The notes beneath the pieces were generated by a model, which was not told the origin of the DNA, ran no database searches, and saw only the letters and a list, made by a program, of their open reading frames with translations. A program made the position numbers and the translations under genes. Source: Streptomyces pseudovenezuelae (GTDB taxonomy: Bacteria > Actinomycetota > Actinomycetes > Streptomycetales > Streptomycetaceae). From it: a stretch of DNA of 64,000 nucleotides. The stretch covers positions 117,864 through 181,863 of the forward strand of contig NZ_JARXVH010000019.1 in assembly GCF_029892565.1 (NCBI RefSeq). Direction: 5' to 3'. Positions 16,329-23,890 of the stretch are shown here, piece after piece; position 1 is the stretch's first letter; each line of letters starts with the position of its first letter.

Positions 16329-17069
16329 TCAGAACCACTGATTCTCGACCTCCTGCGACACCGGGAACACGGTGTCGCAGGAGGGGCAGCGCGCCTCGCC
16401 GAAGACATACGTCAGGGCCCGGGCCACCTCCGCCTGGCCATGGGCGACCGCCTCGCCGTGCAGCCGCGCCCCCATGCCCGACAACTGCTCCGGTACCGCG
16501 GGCGTCAACTTCCCCCGGGATTCCGGGTCCTGGTCGCCCGCTCCGGGCACATAGTCCCCGACCGACACGAACGTCCCGTAGCCGCCGAAGGCGATGTACA
16601 GGCTCTCCTCGCACTCCGGGCACTCGAACTCGTACTCCTCGCTGTTCACCCCCGCCAGGGCCTCGGACCAGATGCCGGCGCCCTCGAAGGACAGGACGGA
16701 CTGGAGAAGGTTCACGAAGAGCGGGGCCGTCGGGTCGGGGCCGGCCAGCAACTCGCGGGCGGTGGCGAGCAGTTCGTCGATCTCGCGCGCGTACAGCTCG
16801 CGGCGCGGGTCGTCCATGTCGTCGGCGATCACCCCGGCCATGACCACGGCCTGGAGGGGGCCGCCCGGCGCGCGTCCCCGCGCGATCTCGGTGAGCTGCG
16901 GCAGGGCCGCCCAACTCGCGTCGTACACCGATCCCTGATGGCACAGCGAGGACCACAGCGCGGTCCACACGTCGTCGTCCTCCGTGCCGCCGAGGCGCGC
17001 GAAGAGGCCGGGTATGTCCTCGGCCGAGCCGTAGGCGTGGGTCAGCTCGTGCCAGTCGATCGTCGTCAT
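16329..17069 (-). CDS. Uncharacterised protein with two CxxC zinc-ribbon-like pairs
   Basis: A 246-residue acidic soluble protein. The first two thirds are helical (for example HELTHAYGSAEDIPGLFARLGG and PQLTEIARGRAPGGPLQAVVMAGVIADDM), resembling HEAT-like repeats. The last third carries CPEC (FECPECEESLYIAFGGYG) and CPSC (EARCPSCDTVFPVSQ), spaced as the two halves of a zinc ribbon but interrupted by ~70 residues. No enzymatic motif is seen. Start ATG 17069 is used, although a longer frame begins at 17132. The bases encoding CDTVFPVSQEV form a perfect 15-bp hairpin that may terminate the M4 peptidase transcript. Confidence 0.75.
   Translation of the reverse strand: MTTIDWHELTHAYGSAEDIPGLFARLGGTEDDDVWTALWSSLCHQGSVYDASWAALPQLTEIARGRAPGGPLQAVVMAGVIADDMDDPRRELYAREIDELLATARELLAGPDPTAPLFVNLLQSVLSFEGAGIWSEALAGVNSEEYEFECPECEESLYIAFGGYGTFVSVGDYVPGAGDQDPESRGKLTPAVPEQLSGMGARLHGEAVAHGQAEVARALTYVFGEARCPSCDTVFPVSQEVENQWF
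16349..16384. terminator. 15-bp hairpin terminator embedded in a coding sequence
   Basis: CCTCCTGCGACACCG (16349-16363), loop GGAACA, CGGTGTCGCAGGAGG (16370-16384): a perfect stem 37 bases after the M4 peptidase stop and inside the last codons of the convergent zinc-ribbon gene. There is no T-run, as is common for Streptomyces terminators. Confidence 0.65.
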
Positions 17070-17193
17070 AGGGGCGATTGTGCGGCCCGGCACTGACATC
17101 GGCGCGATCGGTCGCCAACGATGCCGTCCCACCTGTCATTTGAAGGCCACTGCAGCCTCATAGTCAACCTTCAGGCGATTCCTGTTTCTTTTA

Positions 17194-17222
17194 TTGACAG
17201 CGGAAATTAAGAGCCCTAAGTT
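17194..17222 (+). promoter_or_regulatory. Promoter of the ROK regulator gene (probably leaderless transcript)
   Basis: TTGACA (17194-17199, perfect -35), 17-base spacer, TAAGTT (17217-17222). The expected transcription start (about 17229) coincides with ATG 17230, which has no Shine-Dalgarno site. An inverted repeat TGAAGG (17141-17146)/CCTTCA (17168-17173) lies just upstream. Confidence 0.65.
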
Positions 17223-17229
17223 CCGGGCC

Positions 17230-18417
17230 ATGCGCTCCGCCCCACCCGCCGAAACGTTTCCGGCCCATACGCCGGCCGCGGCACAGATCTTCACCACGGT
17301 CCTGTCCCACGGCCCCCTGACCCGGCTCGACGCCGCGCGCCGGGCGGGGCTGTCGGCGGCGGCCGTGACCAAGGCGGTGCGTCCGTTGCTGGAGGCCGGG
17401 TACCTGGTGGAGACCCCGGACCAGGAGGCACGTCCGGCGCTCGGGCGGCCTGCGAGCCTGGTGCGGGTGGACGGCGGACGGGCGCTGTTCATCGGCGTGA
17501 AGGTCACCGCGGGTGAGCTCATCGGTGTACTGACCGACCTGCGTTGCCGCATCCGCATCGCCCGGCACGTTCCGGTCCCGGACCGGGCGACCGAGGCCGT
17601 GCTCACCTCGCTGGCCGAACTGGCGCGCGAACTGCTCGCCGAGGCCGAGGAACTGGGCGCCCCCGTCCTCGGTCTCGGGGTCGCGATCTCCGGCGACGTG
17701 GACCGCGCCGAAGGCGTCGTCCGCTACTCGCCCTTCCTCGACTGGCGGGACGTCCACCTCGCCGAACTCGCCGCCCTGACCACCGGATTGCCGGTCACCG
17801 TCGACAACGATGTCCGCGCGCTGACCGTCGCCGAGCAGTGGTTCGGCGCAGGGGCCGGACTGTCCGACTTCGCCGTCGTGACGGTGGGCGCGGGCATCGG
17901 CTGCGGGATCGTCGTGCACGGCCGGGTGATCTCCGGAGCGCACGGCGTGGCCGGCGAGATCGGCCATGTCACCGTCGACCCGGCCGGACCGCCCTGCCAC
18001 TGCGGCAACCGCGGCTGCGTCGAGGCGATCGCGGGGGACGCCGCGATCATCCGACGGATCCGCGAGACCACGGGCCTCGAAGTCGCCGACTCCGCCGCGG
18101 CCGCGGCGCTCGCCCACCAGGGCGACGAGGGGGCACGTGAGGCGTACGCCAGAGCGGGGGAAGCGATCGGCCGCGGCATCGCCACCGTGGCCAACCTCCT
18201 CGGCCCCGAACGCGTGATCATCTCCGGCGAGGGACTCGCCGCCTACGACCTGTTCGCCGAGCAGATCCGCGAGGCGTTCACAGCCGCCGCATTCGGCTCC
18301 GCCGCACAGTGCGACGTACAGACCCGCCCGCTTCCGTTCGAGGAGTGGGCACGAGGGGCCGCCGCCACCGCGATCCAGTCCTTCATCACCCCGCACGACC
18401 AACGACAGAGCCGCTGA
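17230..18417 (+). CDS. ROK family transcriptional regulator
   Basis: A 395-residue repressor of the NagC/XylR type. The N-terminal winged helix (IFTTVLSHGPLTRLDAARRAGLSAAAVTKAVRPLLEAGYL) is followed by a sugar-kinase-like ROK domain with the structural zinc motif CHCGNRGCVEA and the GxGIGCGIV loop. Such proteins usually bind a sugar or glycan fragment and release DNA. The gene sits 27 bases before a GH27 gene and heads the GH27-GH95-SGNH run, so it likely controls that cluster and itself. The longer frame from TTG 17194 is rejected because that TTG is part of a perfect -35 box. Confidence 0.88.
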   Translation: MRSAPPAETFPAHTPAAAQIFTTVLSHGPLTRLDAARRAGLSAAAVTKAVRPLLEAGYLVETPDQEARPALGRPASLVRVDGGRALFIGVKVTAGELIGVLTDLRCRIRIARHVPVPDRATEAVLTSLAELARELLAEAEELGAPVLGLGVAISGDVDRAEGVVRYSPFLDWRDVHLAELAALTTGLPVTVDNDVRALTVAEQWFGAGAGLSDFAVVTVGAGIGCGIVVHGRVISGAHGVAGEIGHVTVDPAGPPCHCGNRGCVEAIAGDAAIIRRIRETTGLEVADSAAAAALAHQGDEGAREAYARAGEAIGRGIATVANLLGPERVIISGEGLAAYDLFAEQIREAFTAAAFGSAAQCDVQTRPLPFEEWARGAAATAIQSFITPHDQRQSR

Positions 18418-18444
18418 TCCACCATCACCCTGGAGGTACGACCC

Positions 18445-20268
18445 ATGCGGTCATCCTCGTACTCCGTCCTGCCCGCACGCGTCCTGAGAGCCACGGTGGT
18501 CCTGGCCCTGGCCGCTGGAGCCGTCTCCGCCGCACCCGCGGTCAGTGCCGAGGCCACCGCGCCCGCGGCTCCGGCCGCGACCACCGCGACCTCCCTCGCG
18601 GCCAAGCCCTACATGGGCTGGTCGAGTTGGAGCATGCAGTCGTCGAAGTACCCGGGGCTCAATCCGGACGGCGACTACAGCTATCTCACCGAGGCGAACG
18701 TCACCAAGCAGACCGACGCCCTGGCGAGCAAGCTGAAGAAGTTCGGCTACGAGTACGTCAACATCGACGCGGGCTGGTGGCGCGACAACTCCTGGAAGCC
18801 CGAGTACGACCAGTACGGCCGCCAGAAGGCCGACCCCAAGCGCTTCCCCAGCGGTATGAAGGCCGTCGCCGACCGCATCCACTCCAAGGGTCTGAAGGCC
18901 GGCATCTACCTCCCGGCAGGCCTGGAGAAGGAGGCCTACAACGACGGCAAGACGCCGATCTGGAACGCCGACGGCTGCACCACCGCCGACATCGTCTACA
19001 GCGACCTGCGCACCACCAACGGCTGGGACAGCTCGTACAAGCTGGACTTCTCCCGGCCCTGCACCCAGAAGTACATAGACTCCCAGGCGCAGTTGATCGC
19101 CGGCTGGGGCTACGACTTCCTCAAGCTCGACGGCGTCGGCCCCGGTTCGGGCAAGAGCGGTGACCAGTACGACAACGTCGCCGACGTGGCCGCCTGGAAC
19201 AAGGCGATCCCCGAGACCGGGCGCGCCATCCACCTCGAACTGTCCTGGTCCCTGGACATCGGGCACGCCGCCGACTGGAAGAAGTACTCGCAGGGCTGGC
19301 GCATCGACACGGACGTCGAGTGCTACTGCAACACCCTCGTCAGCTGGGAGAACTCCGTCGACGACCGCTGGGACGACGCTCCCGGCTGGACCGACAAGGC
19401 GGGCCCCGGCGGCTGGAACGACCTCGACTCCCTGGACGTCGGCAACGGTGAGATGGACGGCCTGACCAAGGCCGAGCGGCAGAGCTACGCCACCCTGTGG
19501 GCCGTGGCCAAGTCCCCGCTGTACACCGGCGACGACCTGACGAAGCTCGACTCCTACGGTCTGTCCCTGCTGACCAACAAGGAAGTCATCGCCCTCAACC
19601 AGGGCAGCACCCCGCCGGCCCGCCCGATCACCCCGTCCGACGCGCAGCAGGTGTGGGCCGCGAAGAACGCCGACGGCAGCTACACCGTCGCGCTGTTCAA
19701 CCTCGCCGACAAGCCCTCGTCCGTCTCCGCGAACTGGGCCACCCTCGGCTTCACCGGCAAGGCCGCCGTCCGTGACCTGTGGAACCACGAGAACCTCGGC
19801 ACCTACAAGGACAAGGTCACCCAGGCCCTGCCCGCCCACGGCTCCCGCCTGTTCACCGTCACCCCGCACGGCAGCACGCTCGCCTTCACCGGCTACGAGG
19901 CCGAGGCCACGGCGAACACCCTGTCCGGCAACGCCGTCGTCGCCGCCTGCTCCGCCTGCTCCGACGGCAAGAAGGTCGGCAACCTCTACGTCGGCGGCAA
20001 GCTCACCATCAACGACGTCGTCGTCGCCAAGGCCGGTACCTACCAGGTGAAGGTCGCCTACGTCAGCGGTGACGCCCGCTCGGCCCGTGTCTCCGCCAAC
20101 GGCGGCGGTGCCGTCAGCCACAAGTTCCCGTCGACCGGGGACTGGGGAACCGTCGGGACGGTCAGCGTGCCGGTGACCCTCAAGGCCGGCTCCAACACGA
20201 TCATCTTCGACAGCGGCGACAGCTACGCGCCGGACATCGACCGCATCGACGTCCCCAAGTCGTCCTGA
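18445..20268 (+). CDS. Secreted GH27 glycoside hydrolase with C-terminal carbohydrate-binding module
   Basis: 607 residues: Sec signal (about 1-35), an Ala/Thr linker, GH27 TIM barrel (about 52-395), a beta domain and a C-terminal ~125-residue CBM (FTGYEAEATANTLSG onward, CBM35-like). The nucleophile is D229 in FLKLDGVG, and the acid/base region is RIDTDVE (D288/D290). The substrate-binding segment reads NIDAGWW (D108-A109-G110), whereas true alpha-galactosidases have NIDDCW. Change of that second Asp is associated with beta-L-arabinopyranosidase activity in a Streptomyces GH27 enzyme. Specificity is therefore open between alpha-galactosides and beta-L-arabinopyranosides. The ribosome site is CTGGAGG; the gene is co-directional with the ROK regulator. 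Confidence 0.9.
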   Translation: MRSSSYSVLPARVLRATVVLALAAGAVSAAPAVSAEATAPAAPAATTATSLAAKPYMGWSSWSMQSSKYPGLNPDGDYSYLTEANVTKQTDALASKLKKFGYEYVNIDAGWWRDNSWKPEYDQYGRQKADPKRFPSGMKAVADRIHSKGLKAGIYLPAGLEKEAYNDGKTPIWNADGCTTADIVYSDLRTTNGWDSSYKLDFSRPCTQKYIDSQAQLIAGWGYDFLKLDGVGPGSGKSGDQYDNVADVAAWNKAIPETGRAIHLELSWSLDIGHAADWKKYSQGWRIDTDVECYCNTLVSWENSVDDRWDDAPGWTDKAGPGGWNDLDSLDVGNGEMDGLTKAERQSYATLWAVAKSPLYTGDDLTKLDSYGLSLLTNKEVIALNQGSTPPARPITPSDAQQVWAAKNADGSYTVALFNLADKPSSVSANWATLGFTGKAAVRDLWNHENLGTYKDKVTQALPAHGSRLFTVTPHGSTLAFTGYEAEATANTLSGNAVVAACSACSDGKKVGNLYVGGKLTINDVVVAKAGTYQVKVAYVSGDARSARVSANGGGAVSHKFPSTGDWGTVGTVSVPVTLKAGSNTIIFDSGDSYAPDIDRIDVPKSS

Positions 20269-20288
20269 ACGAGCCACCAGGAGCCGCA

Positions 20289-22664
20289 ATGAACACCGAA
20301 CCGTCCCGCATGCTGCCCAGACGCGATCTGCTCGCCATCGCCACCGCGACCGGCGCCCTGGCCGCCCTCCCGACCTTCACCGCCTCGGCCGCACCGCAGC
20401 GCCCCGACGCCTCGGCCGACGACAACTCGGCCTACGGCGCGAGCGGTTCGCTGAACACGCTGTGGTGGCAGGCCCCCGCCGACGACAGCTCCATGATCGA
20501 GCAGGGTCTGCCCGTCGGCAACGGCCGCCTCGGCGCCCTGGCGAGCAACGACCCGGGCCACGAGGTCCTCCTCGTCACCGACGCCACGATCTGGACCGGC
20601 GGCCTCAACGGCACTCTCGACTCCGACGGTCAATTCCCCTACGGCCGCGAGGACTTCGGGTCCCTGACCCTGCTCGCCCGGCTCACCGTCGACATCCCCG
20701 ACCACGACCTGGGCGCCGTCTCCGGCTACCGCCGCACCCTCGACCTCGACCGGGGCGTGGTGGCCGCCTCCTACGTCCGCTCGGGGGTGACGTACCGGCG
20801 GGAGGTCTTCTCCAGCAGTCCCGACGACGCGATCGTCCTCCACTTCTCCCAGAGCGGAGGCGGACGCTACACCGGCACGGTCACGCTGGAGGGGACGCAC
20901 GGCGAGGCCGCCGCGACCTCCTTCGGCGCCAAGTTCGCCAACGGCCTGAAGTACGGGGCCGCCGTCACCGCCTACGGCAGCGGCGGCCGGGTCACCGTGC
21001 ACGGGTCGCACATCGAGTTCTCCGGGTGCAAGGACCTGACCGTCGTGGTGAGCGGCGGCAGCAACTACGCCCCGGACGCCGCCCGCGGCTTCCGCGACCC
21101 CAAGCTCGACCCGCAGAAGCTCGCCCGCACCAAGGTCCGCGCCGCCGCCGAACACTCGGCCGCGACGCTGCTGCGCACCCATGTCGCCGACTACCGGGCC
21201 GCGTTCGGCACGTTCGGCCTCTCGCTCGGCAGGTCGTCCGACGACCAGCGCGCGCTGGACACCTGGGAGCGGATCCAGGCCCGCCACACGACCGGCGACC
21301 CCGACCCCGAACTCGAAGCCGCCTACGTCCAGTTCGGCCGCTACCTCATGGTCTCCGGCTCGCGCGGCAGTCTGCCGATGGGCCTCCAGGGCCTGTGGCT
21401 GGACGGCAACGACCCGGACTGGATGGGCGATTACCACACCGACATCAACATCCAGATGAACTACTGGATGGCCGACCGGGTGGGCCTGTCCTCGTGTTTC
21501 GACGCCTTCACCGACTACTGCGTCGACCAGTTGTCGTCCTGGACCGACCTCACCCACCGGCTGTTCCAGGACTCCCGCAACCGTTTCCGCAACTCCAGCG
21601 GGAAGGTCGCCGGCTGGACCGTCGCCTTCTCCACCAACCCCTATGGCGGAAACGGCTGGTGGTGGCACCCGGCGGGCAACGCCTGGCTGAGCAACAGCCT
21701 CTGGGAGCACTACGAGTTCACGCACTCCCGCACCCACCTGCAGAAGATCTACCCCCTCCTGAAGGGCGCCTGCGAGTTCTGGGAGGCGCGGCTGATCACC
21801 ACCACCCTGGACAACGGGAAGGAGGTACTGGTCGCGGACCACGACTGGTCGCCGGAGCACGGTCCGCAGGACGGCAAGGGCAACACCTACGCCCAGGAGG
21901 TGGTGTGGACCCTGTTCGGCAACTACGCCGCCGCTTCGGCGGAGTTGAAGCGGGACAGCGCGTACGCGGGTACGATTTCGGGTCTGCGCAGGCGTCTGTA
22001 CCTGCCCGAGGTGAGCCCGAAGTCCGGCTGGCTGGAGGAGTGGATGTCGCCCGACAACCTCGGCGAGACCACCCACCGCCACCTGTCCCCGCTGATCAAC
22101 CTGTTCCCGGGCGACCGCATCCGCCCCGACGGCTCCACGCCGAAGGACATCGTCGACGGCGCCACCGCCCTGCTCACCGCGCGCGGCATGAACAGCTTCG
22201 GCTGGGCCAACGCCTGGCGCAGCCTGTGCTGGGCCCGCCTCAAGGACTCGGACAAGGCCTACCAGCTGATCGTCAACAACCTCCGCCCGTCGGAGAACGG
22301 CACCAACGGCACCGCCTTCAACCTCTTCGACATCTACGAGGTGGAACAGGGCCGCGGCATCTTCCAGATCGAGGCCAACTTCGGCACCCCGGCCGCCGTG
22401 ACCGAGATGCTCCTGTACTCCCGCCCCGGCCATCTGGAGCTCCTGCCGGCCCTGCCGGACGCCTGGGCCGAGTCCGGCTCGATCACCGGGGCCGGCGCCC
22501 GGGGCGGCTTCGTCGTCGACCTGCGCTGGAAGAACGGCAAGCCCACCGAGGCGAAGATCCGCAGCGTCGGCGGACGCACGACGACCGTCGCCTACGCCGG
22601 CAAGACCCGCACGGTGACCGTCAAGCCGGGAGGATCCGTGACGCTGAAGGACTTCGCCCGGTGA
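20289..22664 (+). CDS. Tat-exported GH95 family glycosidase (alpha-L-fucosidase-like)
   Basis: 791 residues with a twin-arginine signal (LPRRDLLAIATATGALAALP), the N-terminal beta-sandwich (about 55-280) and an (alpha/alpha)6 barrel. GH95 landmarks are LWWQAPA and LPVGNGRLGALASN, SPEHG with the general acid E523, and DINIQMNYW (D385-N387). The C-terminal FQIEANFG carries E695. In the characterised Bifidobacterium AfcA the corresponding residues, as I recall them, are Asn-x-Asn and Asp. Here Asn is replaced by Asp385 and Asp by Glu695, so the mechanism or substrate may differ (L-fucose, L-galactose or another sugar). It follows the GH27 gene by 20 bases and overlaps the next start (GTGA). Confidence 0.88.
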   Translation: MNTEPSRMLPRRDLLAIATATGALAALPTFTASAAPQRPDASADDNSAYGASGSLNTLWWQAPADDSSMIEQGLPVGNGRLGALASNDPGHEVLLVTDATIWTGGLNGTLDSDGQFPYGREDFGSLTLLARLTVDIPDHDLGAVSGYRRTLDLDRGVVAASYVRSGVTYRREVFSSSPDDAIVLHFSQSGGGRYTGTVTLEGTHGEAAATSFGAKFANGLKYGAAVTAYGSGGRVTVHGSHIEFSGCKDLTVVVSGGSNYAPDAARGFRDPKLDPQKLARTKVRAAAEHSAATLLRTHVADYRAAFGTFGLSLGRSSDDQRALDTWERIQARHTTGDPDPELEAAYVQFGRYLMVSGSRGSLPMGLQGLWLDGNDPDWMGDYHTDINIQMNYWMADRVGLSSCFDAFTDYCVDQLSSWTDLTHRLFQDSRNRFRNSSGKVAGWTVAFSTNPYGGNGWWWHPAGNAWLSNSLWEHYEFTHSRTHLQKIYPLLKGACEFWEARLITTTLDNGKEVLVADHDWSPEHGPQDGKGNTYAQEVVWTLFGNYAAASAELKRDSAYAGTISGLRRRLYLPEVSPKSGWLEEWMSPDNLGETTHRHLSPLINLFPGDRIRPDGSTPKDIVDGATALLTARGMNSFGWANAWRSLCWARLKDSDKAYQLIVNNLRPSENGTNGTAFNLFDIYEVEQGRGIFQIEANFGTPAAVTEMLLYSRPGHLELLPALPDAWAESGSITGAGARGGFVVDLRWKNGKPTEAKIRSVGGRTTTVAYAGKTRTVTVKPGGSVTLKDFAR

Positions 22665-23890
22665 TCGCCCGCACCGCGAGAGCCGGTCGGCTCGCCGCGC
22701 TCCTGCTGCTGGCCGGCGCCGTCCAGGCGGTGCCGGTGCAGCAGGCGTCCGCCGATCAGCCCGCGTTCGCCGTCGTGGGCGCTCCGGCCGACCGGCGCGA
22801 CGTCGTCACCTGGGGCGCGAGCGCCGACCGGATGGGCGACGGCGTGGCCGACCGGGCCTACCGGCTCGTCGTGCACACCAGCGTCGGGGGCACCGGCCTG
22901 CGCATCCGGCTCTCCAACGCCTTCGGGGACCGGCCGCTCACCTTCGACAGCGTCTACGCCGGCACCCAGAAGAGCGGCGCCGAACTGGTCGCCGGCTCCA
23001 ACCGGCCGGTGACCTTCGAGGGCGCGCGCTCCGTGACGGTCCCCGCCGGGTCCGTCGTCCTCAGCGACCCGCTGCCCGGCCGGGTCCCCGCCGCGACGAA
23101 CCTGGTCGTCAGCATCCACAGCCCGGACGCGGCGGGCCCTGCCACCGGCCACGGCATGGCCATGCAGACCAACTACTACACCCAGGGCGACCACACCGCG
23201 GAGGCCGGCGCCGCCAACTGGAGCGCGACGACCGGCTCCTGGGCCTACCTCGACTCCGTCTCCGTACGACCGTCCACGGGCACTTCGGCCGTCGTCACGC
23301 TCGGCGACTCCATCACCGACGGCTGGCAGTCCACCACCGACCTCAACCGCCGGTGGCCGGACTACCTGGCCCGGCGCCTGCAGAAGGCGGGCACCGAGAT
23401 CCAGGGCGTCGCCAACGAGGGCATCTCAGGCAACAAGGTGCTCGCGGACGGCGCCGGGCAGAGCGCCCTGAACCGGCTGGAGCGCGATGTCCTGTCCCAG
23501 CCGGGAGTCCGTACGGTGTTCCTCTTCGAGGGCGTCAACGACCTCAAGGCACATTCCGGCGTCACCGCGCAGGACCTGATCGCCGGTTACCAGGAGATCG
23601 CGCGGCGGGCGCACGCCGCCGGGAAGTGTGTCGTCGGCGCGACGGTCGCCCCCTTCAAGGGCTGGTCGGAGTGGGACCAGGCCGGCGAGGCGGTCCGTCA
23701 GGAGGTCAACGCGTACATCCGCGACAGCACCGACTTCGACGGCTACACCGACTTCGACCACATCCTGCGCAGTCCCTACGACCAGGAGCGGATGCTGCCC
23801 TTCTTCGACGGCGGCGACCACATCCACCCCAACGACAAGGGGATGGCGGCGATGGCCGACGCGGTCGATCTCAAGGGGCTGGGCTGCTGA
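22661..23890 (+). CDS. Secreted SGNH/GDSL-family esterase
   Basis: 409 residues. A Sec signal (about 1-32, ending QQASADQ) precedes a ~170-residue beta-rich domain and an SGNH hydrolase domain. The four blocks are visible: the catalytic Ser in LGDSITDGW, the block II Gly in NEGISGNK, the Asn in FEGVNDLK, and Asp/His in GDHIHPND. It probably removes acetyl or other acyl groups from plant cell-wall glycans, complementing GH27 and GH95. GTG 22661 overlaps the GH95 stop by four bases, so translation is coupled. The last 20 bases overlap the convergent LuxR gene. Confidence 0.9.
   Translation: MIARTARAGRLAALLLLAGAVQAVPVQQASADQPAFAVVGAPADRRDVVTWGASADRMGDGVADRAYRLVVHTSVGGTGLRIRLSNAFGDRPLTFDSVYAGTQKSGAELVAGSNRPVTFEGARSVTVPAGSVVLSDPLPGRVPAATNLVVSIHSPDAAGPATGHGMAMQTNYYTQGDHTAEAGAANWSATTGSWAYLDSVSVRPSTGTSAVVTLGDSITDGWQSTTDLNRRWPDYLARRLQKAGTEIQGVANEGISGNKVLADGAGQSALNRLERDVLSQPGVRTVFLFEGVNDLKAHSGVTAQDLIAGYQEIARRAHAAGKCVVGATVAPFKGWSEWDQAGEAVRQEVNAYIRDSTDFDGYTDFDHILRSPYDQERMLPFFDGGDHIHPNDKGMAAMADAVDLKGLGC

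Noticed and set aside
20462..23890. A 1142-codon plus-strand frame through the GH95 gene
   Set aside because: The first part is the +2 frame of the GH95 gene with Arg/Pro/Gly-rich low-complexity translation; only its last 409 codons (from 22661) are real, as the SGNH esterase.
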